DNA of 64,000 bases from Cristatella mucedo (Eukaryota > Bryozoa > Phylactolaemata > Cristatellidae): positions 364,001 through 428,000 of the forward strand of contig WPIO01000076.1 of the NCBI GenBank assembly GCA_009760855.2. Reading direction: 5' to 3'. Positions 21,739-33,600 of the stretch are shown here, piece after piece. The first letter of the stretch is position 1, and the number at the start of each line of letters is the position of its first letter. The position numbers were made by a program, and so were the translations under genes. A model generated the notes under the pieces. The model saw only the letters and a program-made list of their open reading frames with translations, made no database searches and had not been told where the DNA came from.

Positions 21739-21924
21739 ACTGATTACCACACTGATTCTCCTCTTGAGACTCATCAAATACCAGTCCGCACTTTGCAATC
21801 AAGGACCATCAGCTGAGGAGATGCTCGCCGCTCTTGGCTCTCAAAAAATCCCGACTCTTTGCTAGCCAATTTGGAGCGTACGCGCAGGAAAGACATCAGA
21901 GGACGTAAGGGTAGCAACACTAGC
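21739..21924 (-). repeat. Right arm of near-perfect 186-bp inverted repeat
   Basis: Reverse complement of 21012-21197. Confidence 0.92.
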
Positions 21925-22164
21925 TCTTGGGTAGGGGAAGTTGGCCGAGTAAGTCGTGGTGTTGGAGGCTCCCGGTCGCGCCGAGTTATGCACCTGGATG
22001 ATTGCAGGCGTGCTCCGACGATGCGGCCACGCACGCCAGGCGACGAGTACCCAATGCCCGAGCGGAGCTGGATAGCACGCTCGTTGTTATTAATGTTAAT
22101 GTATCTCCATCTGTAACTCTACAAAGTCATAAAGACCACGTAGGTGTTACGCAGTAGAGTTTTG

Positions 22165-22366
22165 TATAGCGAACTCACAGCCTAAGCGGCTTTCGGTACG
22201 CATTCGGTAGCCAACAGACTTCATCTCACGCAACAAAGAGAAAGTGGGAAGCATAGCAGAGTCAGGAGAGCAGTTGAGGTAGTGAGTACCATAGAAGTAG
22301 CAGCTCAGGTTCGCTGAAAAGGATGTGCCATAGTCGGCAGTAGGAGAGTAGTTGTCGTTGTTGTTG
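22165..22366 (-). repeat. Interspersed repeat R, copy 3
   Basis: Its reverse complement aligns with 19833-20015 over nearly its full length, so copies 1 and 3 form an outer inverted pair around the 186-bp arms. Confidence 0.7.
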
Positions 22367-23267
22367 TGACTTGTATATTCTGCGTTCCCCGTGTATCGTG
22401 TTCATGACCCCTCCCCCATGTGTTGGCGTCTTTGGGCGGAAGCTCTCGACTGTTGTGGACGTCTGCTCCGTCTAATCCATAATACTCAGCTAGCCGGGTC
22501 TTGTACGGAGTACGCTTGTACTGATGGGACGGAGGCCGGCGACGGTGTGACGGTGGAAGCCAACTGACCAACTAACACGTTTGTTCGCGCTTGCTGCGTC
22601 GTCTTTCGCAGTTCCCCTGTTGTTGTTGACGCATGCGTTATTATAAAGAGGTTTAACCTGACGGCCGCTCGTCTTACCCTAGCTCAGCTGCATGGCGAGC
22701 GGCAGCGTGGCTGGAGTGTAGCTGGCTTTGACGGGAATTAGCCTTTGACCCCTGGAACTCGGCTACAGTAGTATTGAAACGCCGGCGTGCTAAATAAACT
22801 ACATTATGACTGCAGACATATTTAGTGTTCGTTGTCCCTGAATTATAACGCTTGAAACTGGCAATGCGATAATCTACGGCCAGGCAGCAATTAAGCCGAA
22901 GCGATGTAAATCAGCTGACGCCGCGTCCAAGTGAAGCTCTGGGTAGAGATCAAGTCCTCTTGGGGAAATATAATAATAAATTATATTTCGGTTTTTGTTT
23001 TTATATTTCCTCATTGGCAAACAGTGTTGATCGGCAGTTAGTCGTGTCTTAGCAGCTGAGCTGGGTTCTGCACTAGGCTCTCAGCCCTACGAGAACTGTC
23101 GTGTGCACGTTGACTGTTTCTGGAAGCCTGTAACAGTCTATGACTGTCAAATGTGCTTCTCTGCGCTATGTAGATAGACTTGTTCACTTAAGTTAAAGGT
23201 TCTCTTTGCTGCTACAGAGGTCAGAGATCAGAGTGGCCCACCTCTGCCGCTACCATTGGCACACCTC
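22367..23267. other. No recognised gene
   Basis: A minus ORF (22571-22305) partly overlaps repeat R. The run ctaaataaactacattatg near 22790 looks like a polyadenylation region but no gene is attached to it. Confidence 0.4.
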
Positions 23268-23428
23268 TGCTGATACGCTACCACCAACCACATTATGCAT
23301 GTTGGCACTGTGCATACGGGCATTCTTTCTTTGCAGCAAATTGCTTGGAAATTGCTAAATTGTAAATTGCTTGGAAAGAAATTCGGTTTTCTTGGGGCGC
23401 TATAAAAATATATCATTATTATTAGTAG
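23268..23428 (+). mobile_element. L2-like LINE 3' UTR fragment
   Basis: Contains gctaccaccaaccacattat, a decayed gcagcaaattgcttgg segment, and ggggcgctataaaaat followed by an ATT tail. The middle holds a short internal duplication (aattgcttggaaa twice). Confidence 0.7.
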
Positions 23429-24611
23429 TAATTACCTCGGTGCACTTCGGTGTTGCACCTACGAACCGTTAGCCTTGATTCCAAGGTTCGGCAGGTCACT
23501 CGTCAGACCAGCAACGCTACGAACGCTGTGGTGCCGCTTGATTCTCTCCCGACGAGGAAGCCGCTACATTCGCTCTGGTTGTTACGGTAACTGCGTAGAA
23601 CAGCAAGACCGGAAATCCTAGCGGGCGGCAGCTAGAGAGAGTACATGGAGTCGATTGTGCAGGAAGCTCGGGAAGTTAATTTCCTTTTACTAATTGACAC
23701 GTGACTACACGAAAGCTGCTCTGCCAACATCGTTTAGCTGAAAAAGAAACTGGCAGCAGCAGATTTATTTTCTTCGAAGGACCCCCTCCCCAGGGCACGA
23801 GCTGGCTGAAGCTGGCGCAGTGCCTCAGGTCAGTGTACAAACCGCCATGGTATGTCTGTTGGCTGTGGGTCAGAGCACGCTCGCTAGCTGGTATCCACTG
23901 ATTAGCTGAGAACGACCGAGAGGTCCATTCGCAAATGGAGCGCGACCGCATCCGCGCACAGAAGGTGGAAAGAGCAGCCATATTGGCACTAGCTGCGAGC
24001 ATCTGAAGGGCATTTTTCAGAAGCGCCGCCAGCAGCAGCAGCTGGGCTGCAATATTCTAGACTCTACAGAGCCGGGGTGAGCTTTGTCAATCCATTGCGA
24101 TCTTTCCCTAGCTGGTGGGTGCTCAGCCAGCCGGTGCGATCTTTACCTAGCGGGTGCTCTCGGGATCTTTAGCTAGCCAGTACGCTGCTGCTGGGGAGTC
24201 AACTAACCCTGAGCAGCAGGCTCCAGAATGATTGGCTGTGAAATCGGTCTTCTGAATAAACAGTGTATGTCATGCGATCATCAAAGTGGACGTCCATATG
24301 ACGAGCGCTCGCTTTCCAAGTTTGTAAGAGCGCGAATTTCTATTCCGGCCGCGCGTCAAGTTGCTGTCAGTAGCTGCCTCCTACTAAATGGAAACGCTCG
24401 AGGAACCTTAAGAGATTTAGGAGTCTTATAAATTGAGCTTATGGCACTTTCCACCAACAAAGGAGTCGCTGCCACAATAGCACTGGCCCAGCTTTACGTA
24501 ATCGCTCCTTTGAACAAGATATTTACGGCCTCGATTTCTTCCCATAAGCGAACCCTTTTTCTCTGTGAACAGCAGAATTTAAGCATTTTCTGCAAAAGAA
24601 CTCCATTGAGC
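23429..24611. other. No recognised gene
   Basis: Contains an imperfect local repeat at 24095-24200 (tgcgatctttacctagcggg and variants). ORFs have no recognised domain. Confidence 0.45.
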
Positions 24612-24675
24612 CCCGTGGCATATGTGAAGCGCCCGAATAGAGATTAAGTTCTCCTATCTAGCTGAATATATATGA
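24612..24675 (+). mobile_element. SINE family 2 tail fragment
   Basis: catatgtgaagcgcccgaat and agagattaagttctcc match the tail of the SINE at 27948-28080. Confidence 0.5.
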
Positions 24676-24933
24676 ATATAAATATATAGCTAAACGAATG
24701 AACTATACTCAAACAGTCGGAGGATTGAAAATGAAGCAGCTGCTCGTCAGAAGCTGGCAAGTCGGAATGAGGCTGCCAGCAGAGGGTCACGACGCCCACC
24801 GAGGGTTAATTCTCATTCATTTGGTAATGCCCGTTCACTCTGCACTTTCGCAGGTTCGAAAGCATTTCATCAACAAATAAATAGCTTTCTAAATCTCTTG
24901 CTCGTATTCTCTAATGTGCTGGCATATCCTATC

Positions 24934-25040
<107 letters not shown>

Positions 25041-25265
25041 GGCCGCCCGGGGCATTCACCTCTTGTCGCGCTTGGGGCCGATCGAGCGTTTTCTTCGACT
25101 TATATGGAAGGGCATGAACAGGAAATCTGAGATTAAAAACTACGAAAGCGAAACAAGCACTGAAAGCCTGAGAAGGTCAATTTCCTTTCCATTAATAAAT
25201 TTTGACGGAGAGCGAGAGAGACAAATGAAGAAGGGTAGAAGAAAGACTCGCCATCTGGTCTTCAC

Positions 25266-25408
25266 CCCAAGAGGTCAGGGATTTGCTCTTCACGACTCAG
25301 GTCATTGGTTCGATCCTTCATCGTCCTCTATAAGCGGTGGCGATAGCCGTTTAGGCTCTTCTGCCGATACACCAATGAGTCCACTAAATCGGCTAACATT
25401 TTTTCTTT
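25266..25408 (+). mobile_element. Degraded SINE family 1
   Basis: Retains ggttcgatcctt (B box), agcggtggcgatagccgttt and aggctcttctgccgatac; the A-box region is eroded. Confidence 0.65.
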
Positions 25409-25473
25409 AAAGCAAATACGGGAAAGGCAGAGAAAGTAAGAGTCCTCATTGCTGCGTCGCTCGCTCGAGGTGG

Positions 25474-25869
25474 GTGAGTGGCAGCACGGCGACCGTCCGA
25501 ACCGCAGCCAGCGAAGACGACTCGGTCGCCGCCGCTCGTCGCCGTCCCAAAGAGCGGTTGCCGTTGCAGGCCATGTCGAAAGCCATCCGGGCCCTGCTCG
25601 GTGTAGACAAGCCGGCGCTAGTTCAGTACGAGCCGTACGTCGGCCAGCGGAGCGTGGCCGCGCCGCCGAGCGACGCCTACGAGATGTACCTCGAGGCCAA
25701 GGCTAGGACGGGCGCCGAGATCGACCGGATGAACTTGAAGCTGTACGAGAAAAAGCGCGACCTCGCGCTCGATCGGGCTCGAGGCATGCCGGCTGCCAAT
25801 CCGGAGAGAACGTGGCTCAAGCGAGTGCAGCGAGATAAGCTGGACACGCTCATGGCCCTGACGCCCTAG
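25474..25869 (+). CDS. Unrecognised 131-residue ORF
   Basis: The ORF runs from ATG 25474 to TAG 25867-25869; an internal Met at 25573 (MSKAIRALLGVDKPALVQYE) is a second possible start. The product is basic and rich in Ala, Arg, Lys and Leu. A helical C-terminal half (MYLEAKARTGAEIDRMN, LKLYEKKRDLALDRARGM) ends in LDTLMALTP. Composition is GC-rich and clearly unlike the microsatellites around it, and no frame interruption is seen. It may be a complete small protein or a terminal exon. I do not recognise a family. It lies 2.8 kb upstream of the Tctex1 gene on the same strand, with no sign of joint transcription. Confidence 0.5.
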   Translation: MSGSTATVRTAASEDDSVAAARRRPKERLPLQAMSKAIRALLGVDKPALVQYEPYVGQRSVAAPPSDAYEMYLEAKARTGAEIDRMNLKLYEKKRDLALDRARGMPAANPERTWLKRVQRDKLDTLMALTP

Positions 25870-27159
25870 ACGGCTGACGATTTGTATCGTGCGTCGCTGG
25901 CGTTCGGCGGAGCATCAGTCGGCCGCATAGCTCTCGCCGGAGAAATCGATTTTCGCAGCTGCAGTTGTGCGCCTGCGGAAAGCTAATCAGTCGCCGATCA
26001 AAACGGGCGCGCGTAGCGTTGGGCAGGTAGCAAAATGGGTTTGTCTCGTTTGAATAGGGGAGATTACTCTCCGTCCGTTCGCTAATTAAACGGCGTGTGC
26101 CCAGTGCACTGCGTTGCCCCGGAGCGCATCGTCCGCCTCGTGATTTTCCCCTTGCCCGACGCTTAATCCGAGACGCCTGCGGGCCGGGCCAACGAGACTC
26201 GACTCATAGAGCGGCTGAGAGTAGCCGACGACGAGGACTCGCAATCGACCGACAGACAGCGGCAACGAAGCGGCCTCCGCCTGCTCAGAGTAAGTCGGTT
26301 CCGCCCGATGTGAGAGTGCTTTGCGATGTGAGAGAGCTTTTCGGCGTTTTGAGCCAACTTCGTTGAAAGTACGGCTGCCTTCTCGGCGGAAGTCTAGGAC
26401 TCGCTAGCGCGCAGGCTTCGACTCAGATCGAGCTACCAAAGAGGGGTGAATCTGCGTGTTGGTGCGGGTGCAGCAGAAGTTCGGGTGCACGTCTCTGGTG
26501 CGGGTCTGCGTCGTCTCTGGTGCGGGTGCAGGAGTTCGTAGGCGTCGCTGACGTTGCCGCCACGCTGCCAGTGCACACGCCGAGGCGCGGCCGGTTCACC
26601 ACGGCAGGTCCGGACAATCGAGAAGATTGTGAATTTCGCTCGTTCTTCGCTAGTGCGCTACGGCCAGTAGGCCGTAGTTTAACCACGTATTTAACCTAGT
26701 TATTCAGCATTCAGGGTATTTAGCAGCGGCAGCTCTGTGTCGCAACAAACATTCCAGGAGGAGGGGCGGTTCCGTCCGGCATTCACTTACTGTCCAGCAA
26801 CATGCGTTTGCATCTCACTCTAAAATCAACAGCGTGGTGCTGAAAATTGTGGGAGAGGCCAGAGTGAAGGTTTAGCAGCGAAGCGCTGCTCGGTGGGGGA
26901 CTCGATAGCACGATTACTTTCGGAAGATACAAGCAACAACGGCAGAGCAATACGACAGAGATGGCATTAGCCCGACGCTCACAGCGAACCGTTCGCCCTG
27001 CCTTCCAATTACCAATTACCTAATGCGTTCGGCCAGCGCCAGTATCCAATCGAGACGCGAACTCGAACTAGCCTCCTCAAGCGACATGCGATCACCCGCA
27101 AACAGCCCACAAGGACAAGATTTACAAGCCTACCGAAGCCATTACGTTTTTTCCGCCTG
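25870..27159. other. No recognised feature
   Basis: GC-rich DNA with short repeats of ggtgcgggt at 26460-26530. ORFs here have no recognisable domain. Confidence 0.45.
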
Positions 27160-27340
27160 GCTAATGTCAAGGGCCGTGATAACCCAGGTAGCAAGATGCA
27201 CTAGATTCTACACGTCTACGTAAATCGAGGGTTTGAATCCTGCAGTGGGCGATCCCTTATTGCTAAATGCAAGCGGTGGCAACAGCCGTTAAAGCTCTTC
27301 TGCTGCTGTAGATATGGGGCTGTAAAATCAGCTAATATTA
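27160..27340 (+). mobile_element. SINE family 1, diverged
   Basis: B box region gggtttgaatcctgcagtgg, body gcgatcccttattgc and gcaagcggtggcaacagccg, end ggggctgtaaaatcagct. Confidence 0.75.
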
Positions 27341-27426
27341 GCCCGTCGCAGGCTTGAGGATTCCGACCGACTCCAAAGGATTACTGACCGACATGGGCCC
27401 AAACGCTAAGGAAACCGCCAAAGTAT

Positions 27427-27813
27427 TTGTATGCATTTGCTGGCTTTCTGCAGCAGCTGTTCGCGTCTGCGAATGTTAATACTTCAGACCAGCAAGCTGT
27501 CAGTTGTCTTTGTGTCGGCAACGAAGAATTGTCTCTGCCGCTGCTCGAGTGTCCTTACGCTGGGACGGTGCTAACTGTTGCCAGCAAGCTCGAGTTGCTT
27601 AACCCAGGCCACTGGAACAACATTCCCAGCTTGATGGTGTACCAAAGCAACTTTGTAAGCCGGTGGGGTATTTCGGTAGGCGAAGAGCGTGCATTGAAAT
27701 CGTCAGTTGCCAGCACCAGTTACCAGCCAGTGATTTATTACTGGCTGAACCATGAGCCTATCTTAAAAGAGGCTGAAGCCATACATGCACTGAAGGAGGA
27801 TGTCGCTCAGTGA
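27427..27813 (+). CDS. Unassigned 128-codon ORF
   Basis: An open frame of normal amino-acid composition (KLELLNPGHWNNIPSLMVYQ, SYQPVIYYWLNHEPILKEAE) between two SINEs. No domain recognised and no splice context assigned. It could be chance, a decayed transposon or an exon. Confidence 0.2.
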   Translation: MYAFAGFLQQLFASANVNTSDQQAVSCLCVGNEELSLPLLECPYAGTVLTVASKLELLNPGHWNNIPSLMVYQSNFVSRWGISVGEERALKSSVASTSYQPVIYYWLNHEPILKEAEAIHALKEDVAQ

Positions 27814-27947
27814 CCAGGGGGCTCCAGCCCGTGTGGTCATGTGATTGTGGGCAACACTTGCTTTCGCTAATCTCATTGCTAGGCAAAACACCAAATTATC
27901 TTTCACCCGTTTCCGTCAAAACCACAAATCTCCACTTGCCGAGCTGG

Positions 27948-28080
27948 TTTGGCCCAGCGGTTAAGGTGCTCGCCCCGACTAAGGTGTGGCTGAGGTCGTG
28001 GGCTCGAGTCCCGAGGCGCATGTGAAGCGCCTGAATAGAGATTAAATTCTCTTGGGGCGCTATACAAATGAAATGAATTA
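27948..28080 (+). mobile_element. SINE family 2: tRNA head with LINE-like tail
   Basis: Head has an A-box-like TGGCCCAGCGGTTAAGG and B box GGGCTCGAGTCCC. It joins directly to catgtgaagcgcctgaatag and agattaaattctct, then ggggcgctatacaaatg, the same layout as the 3' tail of the L2-like LINEs here. This suggests mobilisation by that LINE. Confidence 0.8.
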
Positions 28081-28688
28081 TCTCTTTTCGATACTTGTAG
28101 CCGTGTAGAGTGAACGTTAAAGGGCTTGTAATAGGAACATTCTTTATCGCTTGACTGCTTCGAAAGGAGGCCATTGAAGGTCCCATCTAAAGATTTGCTC
28201 TCAAGATCAATTCTGAGGCAGAACATCCCAGACGAACGCAATGCATTCCTGACATATGGAGTTTTGCAGACATTCATTTGGTGAACCTAGCAAACATGCA
28301 TTCTTTGCGAAGATGTTGACTTGTCGTCCGAGGGGTCAAAATACCACTAGTACCTACTGTATAGTCCAAGTTATGAATGGTCCTTGCAAAGATATGCCAG
28401 GGTTTCTTCCTTGATATGTCATTTTCAAGGCTTCTGAAAACTGAAGGCCAGTGTGCCAGCAATCCTGCCCGATCCATCTAGGCGACAAAAAGGTGTCGCT
28501 TCCTTATACCGAGACTCCAGGCTCGGCTGAAAGGCAGCGAGCCATGCTGGCAGGCATATACAGCACCAGTGTACCAGCCCGATCGCTTCGAGATTCAAGT
28601 AGCCAACTCTTTGCTTTAGGTTGCTCTGAGCAAGCAGCTTCACCACGAAGCGAAGCACATCACATGCTTTTCATTTCTCTGCCAGGTC

Positions 28689-29213
28689 ATGGAAGGCCGT
28701 CGGCAACCGTTGCACACCGGCTCACACAAGACGACGCAAGGCAGTAGACAGCACCGACCACCAATCGCAAGACATCCGTGGGCTCCAGGTCACGTGGGCG
28801 GCCGCCGAGCTAAAGGCCAGCAGTACGCCGGCGGCGGCGTCCTGCTCACGTCGCACGAGTCCAAGCAGCACAAGCCCACTGCGGGCACCATGTTCAGTTC
28901 TTCAGCTGCCGAGTTGATCATCCGAGATGTTCTTCGCGAGGAACTGGGCGACGCGGATGATATCACACCAACGACCAGTCTCGCACAGCTGTCCGTCAAG
29001 CTATGCGACAGCATCCAAAGCCGCATGAAAAGCCAGAATCTGCTTCGCTACAAAATTGTCTGCCACGTAGCGGTGGGCCAAAAGCAAGGGCAGGGCATTC
29101 ACGTTAAGAGCAGATGCGTCTGGGACGCCGAGCGCGACTCGTACGCCGAAGCCGTGCACGACTGCGGCGCCGCTTTCGTTGTTGCTACAGTATTTGCCGT
29201 GTACTTCGATTAG
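28689..29213 (+). CDS. Tctex1-domain dynein light chain (DYNLT4/5-like)
   Basis: The last ~105 residues form a complete Tctex1 fold: helix AAELIIRDVLREEL, then LAQLSVKLCDSIQSRMKS, then the strands LLRYKIVCHVAVGQ, GQGIHVKSRCVWDAERDSY and a C-terminal FVVATVFAVYFD that fits the family's usual ending. Such proteins are dynein light chains that bridge cargo or inner-arm/retrograde dynein, often in cilia. The first ~67 residues are low-complexity and basic; Met at 28890 (MFSSSAAEL) is an alternative start. An acceptor-like ctctgccag directly precedes the first ATG (28681-28685), so an upstream exon is possible. Subfamily is uncertain between DYNLT4, DYNLT5 and DYNLT2B. It converges on ACBD3, whose stop is 1.25 kb away. 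Confidence 0.87.
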   Translation: MEGRRQPLHTGSHKTTQGSRQHRPPIARHPWAPGHVGGRRAKGQQYAGGGVLLTSHESKQHKPTAGTMFSSSAAELIIRDVLREELGDADDITPTTSLAQLSVKLCDSIQSRMKSQNLLRYKIVCHVAVGQKQGQGIHVKSRCVWDAERDSYAEAVHDCGAAFVVATVFAVYFD

Positions 29214-29769
29214 GCCAAAACCGGCTTAAAAAGCCGAACAGCTAGCAACACAGCAACCCCCGACGGTAGCGATGGCGATTTATGCACCACGTGACCTACG
29301 AAAGCACCGGCCAGCTACCTCGGCGAGAGCAGGTTTGCAGCATGGAAAAAGCACTTTGAGCTTTTGGCTTGCACGCAGCACCGCGCTAAGACGCTCTGAG
29401 ACGCTGAAGTCACCGACTGGTCTGTGGCTCCGATGTTTCGCACAGTAGAGGTGAATATAACAGCCTCTTCTTCCAAAGATATTTTTTCTTTCCGAAAGAC
29501 CATTACATGGCTAAGCTCAGCGGCAGTGTGTCGGCAAGACAGAAGCGATTGCTCGACATTTCTGCAGGACACAAAGCAGCAGACTACGATATCAAGGCCA
29601 ATGATAATAATAATAACAAGCTTGAGTCCTGGCTGGCAAGCCGTCGTTAAGGTCGTTGTACTCTACAGTAGCTTCAAACGCAACACTTGAACGAGTGATG
29701 ACAAAAGAAAGAAACAACAAGCGAAGCACCATGGATGAGCCGCGGCACACACACATACACACACACACT

Positions 29770-29812
<43 letters not shown>

Positions 29813-30462
29813 CAGATGCTGGTCAAAAGAAGCCCACGGCAGGTTGTCCTTGCGGCCAACAGCGCATAAGCACTGCACAGCAAATCTCACCAGCAGCAGC
29901 AGCAGTCGTGGCACGCACGCCAGGCAGCGAGACGCAGCAATAGGCCGGGGCAAACAGAGGCAGCAGAGATTGCACCAGAGCAGAGCACACCCGTTCCGAC
30001 AGACAACAGTCGTACAAATGCGCGAGCAGCCGGGCCGGGCAATCCGGGCACGGCGTCAACTCGTACGGCTCACGACACAGCATCGAGCTCCCTGCCGAGC
30101 TCCGGTCACAGACTGCATGCGAGCCGCCGCTCGTGACAATTGAGTCATCATGCACACAGATCCTCAGCAGCGAGAATGCGGCGAGTGCTGTCGGCAGCGG
30201 GCGCCTCGTGCACGCTCCACCGCTCGCCCAAACGAATCAGCACGGAGTCGGAGCAGAAAAGGGTCGCGTTGGGGCCGACGACAGTGGGGCACTCATCGCA
30301 GCAGTGGTAGCAGAGCGGGCATAGTCTGCGACGGACGCCTGTGGCAGCTTCAGGACGCCTCGAGACACGGCACCAGCCCTGCGTTGTCGAACCGACTCTG
30401 CAAGGCGGGCATTATTCACCTGCGCACGTGCGTTGCCAGCGAGTGTCGAGCGTGTGCCCGGC
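29214..30462. other. Convergent intergenic region (Tctex1 / ACBD3 3' ends)
   Basis: Contains an (AC)n tract and both presumed 3' UTRs. No clear AATAAA was assigned to either gene. Confidence 0.6.
29748..29808 (+). repeat. (AC)n microsatellite
   Basis: AC dinucleotides with one interruption (actagcac). Confidence 0.95.
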
Positions 30463-30683
30463 CTAGGCACAGTAGATGCGGTAGTAGAGCGTCTTTGATC
30501 GCCATAACGAGTACGAGTTGTCGAACTTGAGCAGGTAGATTCCGCTGCCAGGAAACACGTGACTGCCGCAGTGCACCTCCTCGTGACAGTTGCGCCTGAA
30601 GATGGGTATAATCTCGTCGACAGCAGGCCCATAGCTGGCAGCCTTGTCACCACCTTTCTCCGGGTCAGCAGAGCCTGTGCCAC
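30463..30683 (-). CDS. ACBD3: ACBD3 exon 8 (end of GOLD domain, stop)
   Basis: Acceptor TTCGTAG; phase 1. It encodes [19 protein letters not shown] and [20 protein letters not shown], ending YYRIYCA then TAG. This is the most conserved part of the family. Confidence 0.96.
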
Positions 30684-33600
30684 CTACGAAAAGCATACAA
30701 GGCTGGGAGTGAGGCAGCAGTGCAGGACACCACAGGCCAAAACCAAAGAGAGGCCTCTGAAATGCTACAGGCGGCAATGCATACGAGCACATCTTGCGAT
30801 CGGCAAGGCAAAAATTAAATTTGATAGAGCCACGATAGGAGAGAGGGAGACAGAGAGATAGAGAGAGAGAGACAGAGAGAGAGACACAGAGGGAGAAGGA
30901 GGAAGGGAGAGAGACAGAGTGACAAGAGACATACAGCGAAGGGGACCAGACAGCCTAAAAGAGGGAGAGAAAGATAGAGAGGCAGAATGACAGCAGAGAA
31001 AAATAGCAGACCAGCACAGATAGGGATGACACAGACAGAAAGTTAAGACACAGAGATGACAAGAGTGAGACAGCAGGCAATTCCACACCAATGGGTAAGC
31101 TCTTCCGGTTGAAGCAGCTCAATCACGTTACATTTGTAAAAGCAGAGCCTAGAGGTTGTAGCTGGAAGACATGAGACACATCGGAGCTCTGCATGGAGTT
31201 ATGGAAATCTCAACGTACGTATCTGCCTCGTCCCCACCACCTCTAAATGCCAATACGAGAGACATCACAGGAGCCGCACTGAGCCACGCCCTCAGCTACG
31301 TAGGGGCGTGGTTCGACCAGCTATCCTTAAGACCTGAGCACGTGGCAGCAAAGCGGTGGCCAAGCGCTGGTCTGTGTGTGCCATTGGACTGATCGTCAGG
31401 AGGCAAGCTTCGCTTGGTCAGCATCGGCAAGTCACCAGGACAGGCAGATGGCAGCAGCTCAAACTTACTGCACTCTATTCCAACACGTGCAACGTCTTTC
31501 TCTCGCAGGCAAGAGGGTCATTAAGTGGTGGCAAAAAAAGTGGGACAAATTAACCTGGGTTAGCCTCACTGTCAAAATGACGACCCGAGAATCATCGATG
31601 CCAGAACTAACAACCCCCACAGTACCAGTGTGCAGGCCCCTTGCTAAGCACTCGGTTAAAGGGAGATGCGGGTAATGAACGACAACTTCCAGTTACTCGC
31701 GTCACCGCCCTTGCTTGTAAGTGCACGGCAGCTGCTAACTTACACCAGCACATCTGCAGCCCCTAAAGCCAGGGCGGTAATGTGCTAGAGTAGGGCGCGG
31801 TAAGAACGGTGGTGGCTTAGATAAGTTGGCCGGCTGTTCGGTGAATTACCGCCAAGACGGCCTTCGGTAGAAACCTCTACACGATGTAGGACACTGACAC
31901 GGGAGGTAAGCGATAGCTAGGCAGCAGGCAGCAGCGACGGTCAAGGTGGGAACCTAATCTCTTTCTAGACACTTTACATATTCTGTAAAGAAAGCCGGTC
32001 AATATGGTTAGCGATAACATGCACAGGAGCAGCATGCCGGGAACAGGATTAGCACATACAGGACAGCTCACACAGACCAGGCGAATGCTATGAGAAGCAG
32101 GTGCAGTTCTAGTTACTGTTTAAATGCCATCAAGTCAATTGCATTTCCCTTTGCAGCAAATGTGAAGCGCCTAGAAAGAGATTAAGTTCTCTGAGGGCGC
32201 TTTATCAAGTGCGTTATTATTATTATTATTATTATTATAATTAAGTCACGGGATGTTGGGAGTCAGTGGGGTGTGAGCTCCAGGCTTTTGAGAAAATAAA
32301 AACTAAAGGCTTGAAATAAAGGCAAAAAATAACTAAATAATTAAAATTAAAAATAATAATTAAAGGAAAAAAATAAGGTATTTTTGGTATTTTCACGGTA
32401 AATTTGTCCTTGGCCTCGATTTTTATCCTAGCAGCTTTCAAGGGGGCATTAATTGTCAGGCCATTCACCAAACTGAGAAGAAGTCGACACTAGACCAGGA
32501 GAGCTTCAGCAACTTCCGCCCAGTCTCTCTACTGTCTTCCCTATCGCAGATGCTGGAATAAGTAGTAAAGCTAAACTCTTATATCAAAACTTCAAGCCTA
32601 GTGAGTAAATTCCAGTCAGGTTTTAGACCTAATCACTCAACAGAGTCTGCGCAGCCGTGAGCAAGTAACGACCTTATAAGTAATGCTGACTTTGGCAGAG
32701 TCTCTCTGCTAATTCTGCGGAATTTCTCGGCAGCTTTTGATACGACTCAGCACCAATTCCTAATTTAGCTCCAGTTGTCTCGCCTAGGCATCCACCACAG
32801 GCACGGTGCTTACAAAGGTCTAGATTCTATCTCAGTGGGAGATTCCAGAGAGTAGATAAAAATAATATAATAATAATAATAATAATACACTTGATAAAGC
32901 ACCCTCACAGAACTCAATCTCTTTCTAGAGGCTGGCAATGGCCAACGGCTATTCGGCGAACCTATAAAGTATGGCCCATCGTTCCTCAAAGATCTGTTTT
33001 AGGTCCACATTGTTTTTATTGCAAATACCCTCATTCTTGCCAATGTCTTTGCAAAGAATAAGGTTTAACAGCCTGACCTGCTGCAGGACTCTAACCCGCG
33101 ACCTGGGTCGTGATGAACGAGCACCTTACTTCTTGGGCATAGACCCAGGGCACAGTCAATGCTTTCATTTTTATGCAGATGACATACAGCTGTATTCGTG
33201 CTTTGATCCTCGCTTGCCTTTCCAGCATGTCTCTCTCTCTGTGTCTCTGTCTCTCTGTGTCTCTGTCTCTCTGTGTCTCTTTGCTCTCTCTCTCTCCCTC
33301 TCCCTCTCACCCTCCCCCTCTCCCCCTCTCCCGCTTCCTCCCCCGCCCCGCCCCCTCCCTCTCTCTATGTCTCTCTTTGCTCTCTTGCTGCATGTCTCAC
33401 TGACATTTGCACTTGATATGGCAGCAAGTTTTTTTTTAAATTGAATGGCTATAAAACCGACTTACTAGCTGTAGGCAAGCCTTGGGTTACTCAGAAATTG
33501 GAAAGCCTTTCCTTCTAAATTGGTTTGACCAGCATATTTCCTGTAACATCTGCCCGGAGTCGGGGCGACCTGTACCAAAGTGACTATTCAGTGGATGACC

